Shown here: positions 11,793-20,729 of the stretch, in pieces | How the letters are laid out: each line of letters begins with the position of its first letter | Numbering within the stretch: the stretch's first letter is position 1 | IMG/VR virus record: IMGVR_UViG_3300042691_024126 | Location: 1 to 27,990 of that record | DNA: 27,990 nucleotides | Reading direction: 5' to 3' (one strand) | Source: a virus | Program-made: the position numbers and the translations under genes | Notes under the pieces: model-generated | Databases searched by the model: none | What the model saw: the letters and a program-made list of their open reading frames with translations, nothing else | Told to the model about the DNA's origin: nothing

Positions 11793-14700
11793 TGGCCAAG
11801 CAGATAATTGACATAGGCGTACAAGGTAACGACGGTACTGGTGACAGTATACGTGAATCGTTTAGAAAAGTTAACGAAAATTTTGGTGAATTATATGCTG
11901 TCTTCAGCAGTGAAGGACGTATTAGTTTTCAAGATTTAGATAATGTTCCAGACGTTTTAGGGTCTAATAAAATTATCACATCTAATGATAGTGGTAATGA
12001 TATATTAGCAAGAACATTGACTGCAGGTGCAGGCATTTCTGTAGATGTTAGTAACCCATCAGCAATTACTATTAGTGCCACAGGCGGTAGTTTAAGTACA
12101 GACTTTAGCCCAGATCTCAGTGGACCTTTAAATGGCGCTGGTACTTTTCCTATTGGTAAAATTGCTGACCCAAGTCCCACAGCAGTGGCGCTATTCAATG
12201 CTGTGCATGGCCCTTCAGGCACAACTGCTACCATTGATGACCTAGCTATAACCAAAGGCTATGCTGATAGACGTTACATCCAGCAAACAGGCGGATCAGG
12301 TAGTGCAGGTCAGATTAGACTACGCAGTGAACCTGACAGTGCTAACGAATATACTAGAACAATTGATTCATATGTAGATGGCAATATCAATATAACTGGT
12401 CATGGTCTTGATAGTGGTGCTGACGGTATTAGTTATACCTATAACAGCACAGGCACAAATGCTACAAATTTAGAAGAAACAGTAAACGCAGGTTCTTTTA
12501 TTGTAGGAAGAACTTATGTTATTAATACTGCTGGTTCCACAAACTTTGTAACTCTTGGTGCTGATTCAAATACCCCAGGTGAAAGATTTACAGCCAGCGG
12601 TGTTGGATCTGGTACAGGTACGGCGAAACCAGTTTACTTTTTAAAATTCGTAAACGCTAATCAATTAAGTGTACATCCAACTTTTAATGATGCTAAAAAC
12701 GGCACAAATAGATTAAGTATCAGCGGCGGTACTGGTACACAGACTATTACTGATTCTTATTATGATCCAAACCTAGCTGGATTTTGGGTCAGCAACGAAG
12801 CACTGCCGAGAACTAGTGTAGTACGTCGCCAAGGCGACACTATGACTGGGCTATTAAACTTATCAGATCACCCAGGTGCATTGGCTGGTGCGGGTAATCC
12901 AAACGGTCCAGACGATTTACAAGCCGCAACAAAATATTATGTAGACAACAGTAGTTTTGCAAGTCAAATTAATTTGTTTGTTTCTACTACTGGTGACGAT
13001 GCACAAACTAATACACCGCCTGGAAAAGAAGGCCGTGCATTAGCTTATGCGTTTAGGACTTTAGGTGCCGCAGCAGAATATGCAGAATCATTGATTAATG
13101 ATTCACAACCAGAACCAGGCCCATATCAACAGACTATTGCTTATAATAATGGTCTTGATATTTCTAAAATTACTAGTACTGTAGTTCAACCTACAGGCTA
13201 TTTACGAGTTAAATTCAACAATGACAGTGGTAGTCCAGTTGATCAAGGAAACCCATTAAACATTGATTTGATTCCTGGAAAATTAGTTGTTGGTCAACAC
13301 AGTGGTGCCAGAGGTTACATTGTTTATTATTACGGTGCCGACGGAACTTCTATCATTGGCGAAGACTACATGGATTTGGATGTTCTCAGTGGTACATTTG
13401 AAGTTGGTGAGGCACTGACTTATGGTGAAGCTGTTAAAGATTTAAACATTACTATTGAAGTTGAAAGTGGTATCTATTACGAAGATTATCCAATTCGTGT
13501 ACCAGCAAACGTTGCCATTATTGGTGACGAAATGCGTAGAACTATTATTAGACCTGCCCCAAGAGTTAGTAAAAGTAAGTGGGCTGATATTTCATTTTAT
13601 AGAGATAAAACATTTGATGGTTTAAGACTTACAAATTATACTGGACAAAATTTAGCCACGGCTACTACAGTAACACCTAGCCAGTTAACTGGCGACATTG
13701 TTGTTACATTAGGATCTGGAACTACAAATCCTAATTGGGTCGGCGCTTTCTTTAAAGCTCAACAGGGAACAGGCAATTATCCTGCTGAAGGTGTTATTAC
13801 GTCAGTAAGTGGTAGTACAACATTTAACGTAACATTACACGACCCTTTTAGTTCGTTAACTGCCGTTGCATCAGGTAATTGGACAATTTACCAAACTGCG
13901 ACTTACGGTAAGCATTATCTAACAGATCCAGCAAAACTACAAAATACATTAATCTACGATATTCCAACACTTTATCCAAATGCTGCCAATTTATTATCAT
14001 TAAACAAAGCATTAATTCAAGATGAAGTTATTAGATACATTAATGTAACATATCCTAGTTTAGTTTATAATCAAGCACTGTGTAGTAGAGACGTAGGCTA
14101 TATTGTTGATGCAATGGTTAGTGATTTGCGTACTGGGCAAATTGATGAAACATTAAATGCTGGTGAAAAATATTTTGAGAACGCTAGTGCATTAATAGCA
14201 ATTACAACACAAAAAACAGAAACACTTGCAGGAATTGGTTATGTTAATACCTTAGCACAGGCAATTATTGCTAACACTGTGTTAACTGGATCAACAACAC
14301 CACCAAAGAGAGGTTCAGTTACCCAAGTAACAGGTACTGCGGGCGAAAGCGGCAGTGGTACTAGAATAGCTAGTCAAATTACAACTATACAGGCAATTAT
14401 TGACAAAACAAATCCTGCTAGTTTGTACAATCCACCTAAAAATAACAAAGACATTGATGTGTTTTTATGCGACGACAGTGTTATTATTAGACAGGTTTGT
14501 GTACAGGGGCATGGAGGATTTATGATGGTATTGGACCCGGATGGTCAAATATTAAGTAAATCACCGTATTGTCAGCAAAGCTCAAGTTTTTCACAATCAC
14601 TTAACAAACAAGCATTCCGTGGCGGACAATTTGTTGACGGCTTTACTGGGAATTTAACTGCCAGTGTTACAAGTAAAATTGACAGTCAAAACATAGTAAT

Positions 14701-17700
14701 AACCAATATTGACAAAAAGCCACAAGTCCCTTGTTTCTTCCAAGTTGGCGCAAACAGATATAGAATTGATGCTGTACATGGTGCTTCCGGTGTTGGTTAT
14801 CCTTTAGCATCTAGTTTAATAAAGAGAAATAAAAACTTTATTAAAGCACAAGTTGTAGCGAAAATTGCTGCCGATAATCCAACACTAAACTATAAAGAAT
14901 ACAAAAGTGCAAGAGACACTGGATATATTGTTGATGCATTAATACATGATTTGGCATACACTGGTAACAGTGAAATGCTTAAAACATCATTTGAATTTTA
15001 TGCTAGAGAACACCAATTACCAACTTACATAAGAAGTGTTTGTCTAAGTGCATATGAATATATTAGGACTATGACTCGTGATATTATTACCAATATCACA
15101 GTTGATCCTTTACAAGCAGATATTGCGCAGACCAAAGATTTATCTAATCCAGGTGAAGGCGGTGCTCTTGGCAGTATCAATACTTTAATTACGAATACTC
15201 TAGTTCCAATAGTTACTAACGGAATCACCAGTGCCCCAGCTAGATCTTATCCTGTATATCAAGTGTTGTTATCACAATCTACATTATTACAGACCAGTGT
15301 ATTTGCAGTAGTGCCTGCAACAATTACTATTGTTGGTGCTGGTAATACCAGTATGTTAAGTAACGACTTTACACAAATTAACGATTTAGGTTATGGTTTA
15401 GTCTGTACCAATAAAGGTTTAATTGAAACAGTTTCTGTATTCAGTTATTATTGTCACACAGCTTTCTACGCTAAAAATGGTGGACAAATACGTTCGTTAA
15501 ATGGATCTACTGCGCAGGGTGTATATGGGTTAGTTGCTGAAGGCGGAGACCCATTAGAAGTTCCAGATAGTATTACACTTGGTGAAGACATGGTACAAAC
15601 TACCCAAGTATACAAACTTGGTGGAGGAACTTTTGCCAGCACTGGTGAAGAAGTTGATACTAGTTTTGTTATTCATAATTTTGACTATATCCCGCAAAAT
15701 ATCACAGCAGTTGAGATTAATCATGGTCCTGTGGTTGGTATTTTTACATATGAAATAAGTCGTCTTGAAGATGTTAGTGATTTAGAAACACCCCCAGCTC
15801 CTGCAGGTACTTTATTAAGAGTTCAATTAGGTAGCAATAATACCGACAATACTGCATCTGGATTAGCTGCCGACTTAACACATAATCAAAACATAACACT
15901 TCGTGCATTACAGACATTTAGGTTCTATGATGTAACAGAAACTAACCCAATTAGACCAAGTACAGCGTTAACGTTTGTTGGTGACCCTGCACCAACAAGT
16001 CCAGAAGTTTATCGTGCCATTGCTTATGCCGCAGAGGATAGTATTGGTATAGACATGCAAGTTGGTGAACCAGTAGCAATTAGTACTATAGCAAGAAACA
16101 GCGGCACTGTAACTGTAGTTACCACAGTTCCACATAATTTGTTAAGCAGTAGTACTAGCGGAGAAAAATATGTTACTATTGATGCCGTAGACACATCGTT
16201 TAATGTTACAAACAGCACATTTACTGTAGTAAACACTACCACGTTTACCTATACCAATGCTGGTAGTAATGTTTTAGCTAAAGCTGATGCAGGATTTGTT
16301 ATTCCAAATAAAGAAGCAGTGATTACAACTGACTCTAGTTATAGATACATTCAATTACAAATAAAACAAAGTAGTTTAATAGGTGATATTATAAGTGTAG
16401 CAAGGAATGCTAGTAACGTTGCTACTGTATTTTTAGATGAAGTACATAATTTAAAAGTTGGTGAGCGAGTAACTGTTGCCTGTGATGACGATACTTTTGA
16501 TGCTACTAATGTATTAGTCACTGCTATACCATCAACTGTTGCATTTAGTTATAGTAACACTGGTGCTACTGTTTTAACAAAAGCTGAAACTGGTGCTGCC
16601 AGTGTATTAGTTCCAAGTAAACTTGACGCTACAGTAATGACATTTGTCAGCAGAAATGCCAGTAACGTTGCTACAGTTGTTTGTGCTAGAGATCATGATC
16701 TTAAAACTGGTGACTTAGTTGATGTTGATTGCAGTGACAACACTTATGACGCTACCGATGTCGCTGTTACTGTGGTCAATGACACTACCTTCACTTACTC
16801 AAACACTGGTTCTTCTGAAGCACAAAAAGTTATCAGTGGTTTTGTTTATTTCAAATACGGCGGTGCTAGAGCTACGTTAGGTAGCAAAATTGGTGACAGA
16901 CGTGTTGCCCACACAAGAAATAGTTCCAGCGAAGTAGCTCGTTTACTAACAGGAACAATGTTGTTTGCTTGGGATGGTCAAACTCATAGAGTTCTTAACT
17001 ATTTTGACGAAGGTGTTAGTGCTAACTATGCGTATACCACATTTGAAACAATACGAAACATAAATGCTGTTCCAGTATCTAGTGGTCTTCAAACCAGTGT
17101 TACACCTGTAACTAATGGCAATTTAACAACTAATCCATTTAGTCTACGTGTTGGGTTAAGCAAAGACGAATCAGCAGAAGTTTTAGTTAATATCAGTACA
17201 TGTCGTGCAACTGGTCACGACTTCTTAGATATTGGTACTGGTGGTTATAATGCTACTAACTACCCAAGTAAAATTTATGGTAGAGGTGGTACACCTGTTC
17301 AAAGTCAAGAAGTTGAAGAACGTACACAAGGTCGTGTTTTCTGGATCTCGACAGATCAAAACGGTTTCTTCCGTGTAGGTAGATTCTTTACAGTTGACCA
17401 AGGTACTGGTCGTGTTAGCTTCTCTGCTAGTATTGCTCTTACAAACTTAGACGGATTAGGATTTAAGACTGGTCGTGAAATTAGAGAATTCTCAGACGAT
17501 ACAGAATTTATTGATGGTGCAGATGATGCTGTACCAACTGAAAACGCTATACAAACTTATATAGATAGACGTTTAGGAATGAATAGAGGAGGCATTGCTT
17601 TAATTAGTTTAGGCCTTGCTGCGATTGGACCAGGATTTTTAGATCGTGATGGTACATTACCTGCTACAGCTGATTTAGATATTGGTGGATATAAACTAAG

Positions 17701-19660
17701 AAACGTGGCAGCTCCGTTGGCTAACAGTGACGCTACAAATAAATTATATGTTGACAATTTAGTTGCTGACTTTGACACACTAGAAGCCAGTAAGGATGTT
17801 GCATTATTCAACCCTGCGGCTGCAGATGTGTTAGCATTTACTGGTGCAAGTACAGGTGCGGTTAGTGCTACTATTACTGGTGATATCACAGCAACATTTA
17901 CCAGTGCTAACACAACAACATTATCAACAGCCATAAGCGGTATAACACAATTAGACGTTAATGCAGGCATTGTTGTAGTCAGTGCCGCAGGATTCCCAAG
18001 TCAAGGATATTTGAGAATCAATCAAGAAATATTTGCTTATCAAAGTGTTACAACAGGCGGCGGCGTTGAAAGATTTGACGGTGTTGTACGTTTATGTTTA
18101 TTAAATCCTGGATTTAAATTTGATGCTAATATTGGTGGTGACAGTAGTCCTACTCATGTTCCTGCAATACATAACGCAGGAGCAACAGTCATTGGACTAA
18201 GTGGTGCTCAATTAAATTATCAAATTAATCCCGACACAATATTAAATGAAGATGTTAAAACTGATTCAGGTATTTTACAAAGCAAATTAGGTCTAAACTT
18301 AGCTACTACTAGTGGGGTAACTCCAACCGTAACTACAGTTAACGCTGGTAGTTTTGTAGTTAGAAAACGCTATAGAATTGCTACAGTTGGTACTACAGAC
18401 TTTACGGCTATTGGTGCAAGCGCCAATACTGTTGATGTAGTGTTCCAAGCAACAGGCGCAGGTTCTGGTGATGGAACTGCTGTTGACATTGATGCAATAC
18501 AAGCTGTTTCAGGTGTTGCAAGTTTTGACAGTGCAAATTTTGAAATAACCAACGGTTGGGTAGGAATTAAAGCTGGCGGTATTAGTCGTCAAGAAATAGC
18601 TAATATTGACAGTAAAGCCATTTTAGGAAACTTAACGGGCAGTGCTACTTTCCCACAACAAGTGACTTCACAGGCCATTGTTGAGGAAGGTTTAAGAACT
18701 GCATTTGCTACTCCTGGTGCTGTAACTGTTAGCAGTGTTACAGGCAGTTCACCTAATAACACAAACACTTATGCTATTGTCGGTATTACTACAACTGGCG
18801 GTAATGACAGTTTGGTCAAAACTGATGGCAGCGGTAACATAGATGTAAAACAATTAAAAGTTGATGGCTACAAAATTATTGATACTAGTGGTATACACGT
18901 AGAATTTTATAATCCAAGAGCCACTGGAACACCATTTGCATTCTTAACTTCATTTGGTAATGATGCTACTGGCGTAACAAATATTAAAAATAATTTTGAA
19001 ATTGATGGAACATTGACTGTTGATAGTTCATCGACATTAACAGGTGTAGTCACAGCAACTAATATTACTACTGGCAGTGCTGGTGGTGCAGGATCATTAA
19101 CTGGCGAATGGACTCTACAAGGTGCAAGTAAAATTGTACTACAGGCCGGTGGCCAAATTGATGCAAGAGCTGGAACACTTTACAGTGACACATTACATGC
19201 TGGTGCAGAAACTGGTGCAGGTAGTGCAGGTGTAATCACTGGACAGTGGACCTTACAAGGATCAAGTACACTACAAGCAACATACGCTGACTTAGCAGAG
19301 TGGTATACTAGTGATCAAGAATACGAACCAGGAAGTGTAGTTATATTTGGCGGTAGTGCTGAAGTTACTACTACTAACATTAGTAGTGACAGTAGAGTTG
19401 CTGGTGTTGTAAGTACAAACCCTGCTTATATAATGAACGTTGAGTGCCCAGGAACAAGAGTATGTGTAGCACTACAAGGTCGTGTTCCAGTTAAAGTTGC
19501 AGGAACAATCAAAAAAGGTGACTTACTAACAACTAGTGCCATTCCAGGATATGCATGTAAAGCAATGACTCCGCAAATTGGTACAATTATTGGTAAAGCA
19601 ATTGAAGATAAATTAGACCCAGGCAAGGGTATAGTTGAAGTAGCAGTAGGGAGACTATAA
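11792..19660 (+). CDS. Giant modular tail fibre / virion structural protein (2622 aa)
   Basis: The largest gene in the window, started by TAATG overlap with erpA. Residues 1-40 (IIDIG..NDGTGDSIRESFRKVNENFGELY) are shared with the genes at 19660 and 20261 and are a likely attachment domain. A repeat of about 48 residues (AGSFIVGRTYVIN...GSGTGTA) occurs near 232-280 and again near 2183-2235. Pectin-lyase-like beta-helix segments are suggested near 556-590 (GIYYEDYPIRVPANVAIIGDE) and 1203-1255. A helical block (RDVGYIVDAMVSDL / ARDTGYIVDALIHDL) appears near 766 and 1040. Three tandem repeats lie at about 1428-1685. ERTQGRVFWISTDQNGFFRVG is near 1841. The C-terminus from about 2497 (ADLAEWY...GRVPVKVAGTIKKGD) is a common fibre ending. 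No enzyme residues can be assigned. Possibly a long side fibre or baseplate spike. Confidence 0.9.
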   Translation: MAKQIIDIGVQGNDGTGDSIRESFRKVNENFGELYAVFSSEGRISFQDLDNVPDVLGSNKIITSNDSGNDILARTLTAGAGISVDVSNPSAITISATGGSLSTDFSPDLSGPLNGAGTFPIGKIADPSPTAVALFNAVHGPSGTTATIDDLAITKGYADRRYIQQTGGSGSAGQIRLRSEPDSANEYTRTIDSYVDGNINITGHGLDSGADGISYTYNSTGTNATNLEETVNAGSFIVGRTYVINTAGSTNFVTLGADSNTPGERFTASGVGSGTGTAKPVYFLKFVNANQLSVHPTFNDAKNGTNRLSISGGTGTQTITDSYYDPNLAGFWVSNEALPRTSVVRRQGDTMTGLLNLSDHPGALAGAGNPNGPDDLQAATKYYVDNSSFASQINLFVSTTGDDAQTNTPPGKEGRALAYAFRTLGAAAEYAESLINDSQPEPGPYQQTIAYNNGLDISKITSTVVQPTGYLRVKFNNDSGSPVDQGNPLNIDLIPGKLVVGQHSGARGYIVYYYGADGTSIIGEDYMDLDVLSGTFEVGEALTYGEAVKDLNITIEVESGIYYEDYPIRVPANVAIIGDEMRRTIIRPAPRVSKSKWADISFYRDKTFDGLRLTNYTGQNLATATTVTPSQLTGDIVVTLGSGTTNPNWVGAFFKAQQGTGNYPAEGVITSVSGSTTFNVTLHDPFSSLTAVASGNWTIYQTATYGKHYLTDPAKLQNTLIYDIPTLYPNAANLLSLNKALIQDEVIRYINVTYPSLVYNQALCSRDVGYIVDAMVSDLRTGQIDETLNAGEKYFENASALIAITTQKTETLAGIGYVNTLAQAIIANTVLTGSTTPPKRGSVTQVTGTAGESGSGTRIASQITTIQAIIDKTNPASLYNPPKNNKDIDVFLCDDSVIIRQVCVQGHGGFMMVLDPDGQILSKSPYCQQSSSFSQSLNKQAFRGGQFVDGFTGNLTASVTSKIDSQNIVITNIDKKPQVPCFFQVGANRYRIDAVHGASGVGYPLASSLIKRNKNFIKAQVVAKIAADNPTLNYKEYKSARDTGYIVDALIHDLAYTGNSEMLKTSFEFYAREHQLPTYIRSVCLSAYEYIRTMTRDIITNITVDPLQADIAQTKDLSNPGEGGALGSINTLITNTLVPIVTNGITSAPARSYPVYQVLLSQSTLLQTSVFAVVPATITIVGAGNTSMLSNDFTQINDLGYGLVCTNKGLIETVSVFSYYCHTAFYAKNGGQIRSLNGSTAQGVYGLVAEGGDPLEVPDSITLGEDMVQTTQVYKLGGGTFASTGEEVDTSFVIHNFDYIPQNITAVEINHGPVVGIFTYEISRLEDVSDLETPPAPAGTLLRVQLGSNNTDNTASGLAADLTHNQNITLRALQTFRFYDVTETNPIRPSTALTFVGDPAPTSPEVYRAIAYAAEDSIGIDMQVGEPVAISTIARNSGTVTVVTTVPHNLLSSSTSGEKYVTIDAVDTSFNVTNSTFTVVNTTTFTYTNAGSNVLAKADAGFVIPNKEAVITTDSSYRYIQLQIKQSSLIGDIISVARNASNVATVFLDEVHNLKVGERVTVACDDDTFDATNVLVTAIPSTVAFSYSNTGATVLTKAETGAASVLVPSKLDATVMTFVSRNASNVATVVCARDHDLKTGDLVDVDCSDNTYDATDVAVTVVNDTTFTYSNTGSSEAQKVISGFVYFKYGGARATLGSKIGDRRVAHTRNSSSEVARLLTGTMLFAWDGQTHRVLNYFDEGVSANYAYTTFETIRNINAVPVSSGLQTSVTPVTNGNLTTNPFSLRVGLSKDESAEVLVNISTCRATGHDFLDIGTGGYNATNYPSKIYGRGGTPVQSQEVEERTQGRVFWISTDQNGFFRVGRFFTVDQGTGRVSFSASIALTNLDGLGFKTGREIREFSDDTEFIDGADDAVPTENAIQTYIDRRLGMNRGGIALISLGLAAIGPGFLDRDGTLPATADLDIGGYKLRNVAAPLANSDATNKLYVDNLVADFDTLEASKDVALFNPAAADVLAFTGASTGAVSATITGDITATFTSANTTTLSTAISGITQLDVNAGIVVVSAAGFPSQGYLRINQEIFAYQSVTTGGGVERFDGVVRLCLLNPGFKFDANIGGDSSPTHVPAIHNAGATVIGLSGAQLNYQINPDTILNEDVKTDSGILQSKLGLNLATTSGVTPTVTTVNAGSFVVRKRYRIATVGTTDFTAIGASANTVDVVFQATGAGSGDGTAVDIDAIQAVSGVASFDSANFEITNGWVGIKAGGISRQEIANIDSKAILGNLTGSATFPQQVTSQAIVEEGLRTAFATPGAVTVSSVTGSSPNNTNTYAIVGITTTGGNDSLVKTDGSGNIDVKQLKVDGYKIIDTSGIHVEFYNPRATGTPFAFLTSFGNDATGVTNIKNNFEIDGTLTVDSSSTLTGVVTATNITTGSAGGAGSLTGEWTLQGASKIVLQAGGQIDARAGTLYSDTLHAGAETGAGSAGVITGQWTLQGSSTLQATYADLAEWYTSDQEYEPGSVVIFGGSAEVTTTNISSDSRVAGVVSTNPAYIMNVECPGTRVCVALQGRVPVKVAGTIKKGDLLTTSAIPGYACKAMTPQIGTIIGKAIEDKLDPGKGIVEVAVGRL
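12484..12632 (+). repeat. AGSF module, copy 1 (coding repeat)
   Basis: Encodes VNAGSFIVGRTYVIN...TNFVTLGAD.NT.GERFTASGVGSGTGTAK in the 2622-residue protein. The diverged second copy is at about 18337-18489 (VNAGSFVVRKRYRIA...TDFTAIGASANTVDVVFQATGAGSGDGTA). Both are in frame, about 1950 residues apart, and look like a fibre building block seen in many phage structural proteins. Confidence 0.75.
16072..16848 (+). repeat. Three tandem coding repeats in the giant fibre gene
   Basis: Starting near 16072, 16384 and 16630, three in-frame copies of about 70-80 codons read (A/S)RN.(S/G).V.TV....H.L..G..V.(V/I).(C/A).D..(F/Y)(D/N).T(N/D)...TV......(F/T)(T/S)Y(S/T)N(T/A)G. The second and third copies are closest to each other (RNASNVATV; YSNTG), which suggests a recent duplication, although codons have diverged. 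Small beta-sandwich-like units of this kind lengthen fibre shafts. Confidence 0.8.
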
Positions 19661-20232
19661 TGGCACGTCAAATTATTAATTTAGGTACTGCTGATAAAGG
19701 TAATGGCGACCCAATACGTACAGCATTTGGTAAAATAAACAGTAATTTTCAAGAACTGTATACATTATTATCAGGTGGTGCAGGGGCTCAAATTATAGAA
19801 ACAGATATTAAAGGCAGTGTATTTGGTGACGACAGTACAATGATTGTAGACGGTGTCAATGGTGTATTGCATGGTAGATTGGTTGGAGACGTAGAAGGAT
19901 CTGTATTTGCAGACGACAGTACTAAAATTATTGACGGAATTTTAGGCAAAGTAGTTGGACCCATTCAAACTAATGTTACCAATGTAAGTATATTAGGTGG
20001 GGCAAACGGTCAAGTTTTAAGTACAAATGGTAGCGGAGTATTGAGTTGGACTACTATGTCTGGCGGCACTACCTTAACATTTCAACCAGTTCCAACTTGG
20101 AAGTACGGACAAGCAGGTGATGTTGCTGGCATGGTTTCTGCTGATTCAAATTATTTTTATGTTTGTTTTAGGAACTTCATTGACAACTCTAATGCTTGCT
20201 GGCATAGAATAGCCAAAGATGGATCGTGGTAA
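19660..20232 (+). CDS. Short fibre protein sharing the giant fibre N-terminus
   Basis: 190 residues, started by TAATG overlap with the giant gene. Residues 1-40 (QIINLG.ADKGNGDPIRTAFGKINSNFQELY) match the N-terminal domain of the 11792 and 20261 proteins. Residues about 50-105 carry two copies of an SVF(G/A)DDST(M/K)I(V/I)DG(V/I) module. This is followed by LGGANGQVLSTNGSGVLSWTT, a common fibre linker, and a C-terminal YFYVCFRNFIDNSNACWHRIAKDGSW that resembles an end-cap domain. A tail-associated protein is likely; the receptor or partner is unknown. Confidence 0.82.
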   Translation: MARQIINLGTADKGNGDPIRTAFGKINSNFQELYTLLSGGAGAQIIETDIKGSVFGDDSTMIVDGVNGVLHGRLVGDVEGSVFADDSTKIIDGILGKVVGPIQTNVTNVSILGGANGQVLSTNGSGVLSWTTMSGGTTLTFQPVPTWKYGQAGDVAGMVSADSNYFYVCFRNFIDNSNACWHRIAKDGSW

Positions 20233-20236
20233 TATT

Positions 20237-20244
20237 GGTAAATA
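20237..20244 (+). promoter_or_regulatory. Late-type box GGTAAATA before the 20261 gene
   Basis: GGTAAATA (20237-20244) is 16 bases before ATG 20261, with a weak AAGAGA in the leader. No inverted repeat around it was found, in contrast to the boxes at leaderless genes. Confidence 0.45.
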
Positions 20245-20260
20245 CTAAAAGAGACAAAAT

Positions 20261-20713
20261 ATGCCTATTCAAACAATTAACTTAGGAAATTACGCAAATG
20301 ACGGTACTGGAGACGATCTTCGTACGGCCTTTGAAAAAGTCAATGCTAATTTTAGCCTGCTAAACACGCAGGATACAACAGCAGCCAGCAATTTAGGTGC
20401 TGGCCAAGGTGTTTTTGCACAAAAATCAGGTGCTACATTACAATTTAAATCATTGGTGGCAGGTACTAATATTACATTAGCCAGCAATGGAACCACAATT
20501 ACAATTAGTGGTCAGGGAAATTTACAAACAGAAACAACACCAACATTAGGTGCAAACTTGAATATGAATGGTTTTAATATCGTAGGTGGTGGAAATATTG
20601 AAGCCACAATCTATGGTGTAGATGTAAGAACACTGTTGGGGGCGCAAGCAGATATAGATTTCGGCACTTTCTTAGCTCCATCAACTTTTGATCTAGATAT
20701 GGGATCATTCTAA
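20261..20713 (+). CDS. Short fibre protein, third member of the shared N-terminal family
   Basis: 150 residues. Residues 1-40 (IQTINLGNYANDGTGDDLRTAFEKVNANFSLLN) are the same domain as in the giant fibre and the 19660 protein. The middle (SLVAGTNITLASNGTTITISG) is a module shared in style with the 20730 and 3681 proteins. PTLGANLNMNGFNIVGGGNI is a familiar fibre strand block. The C-terminus is short and acidic (DIDFGTFLAPSTFDLDMGSF). Probably a tail or baseplate fibre component; small enough to be an adaptor. Confidence 0.8.
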   Translation: MPIQTINLGNYANDGTGDDLRTAFEKVNANFSLLNTQDTTAASNLGAGQGVFAQKSGATLQFKSLVAGTNITLASNGTTITISGQGNLQTETTPTLGANLNMNGFNIVGGGNIEATIYGVDVRTLLGAQADIDFGTFLAPSTFDLDMGSF

Positions 20714-20729
20714 AGGATTAGGAGACATC

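Noticed and set aside
16072-16848. CRISPR-like or non-coding tandem repeats
   Set aside because: Repeats are in frame, diverged at the DNA level and encode beta-rich fibre modules.
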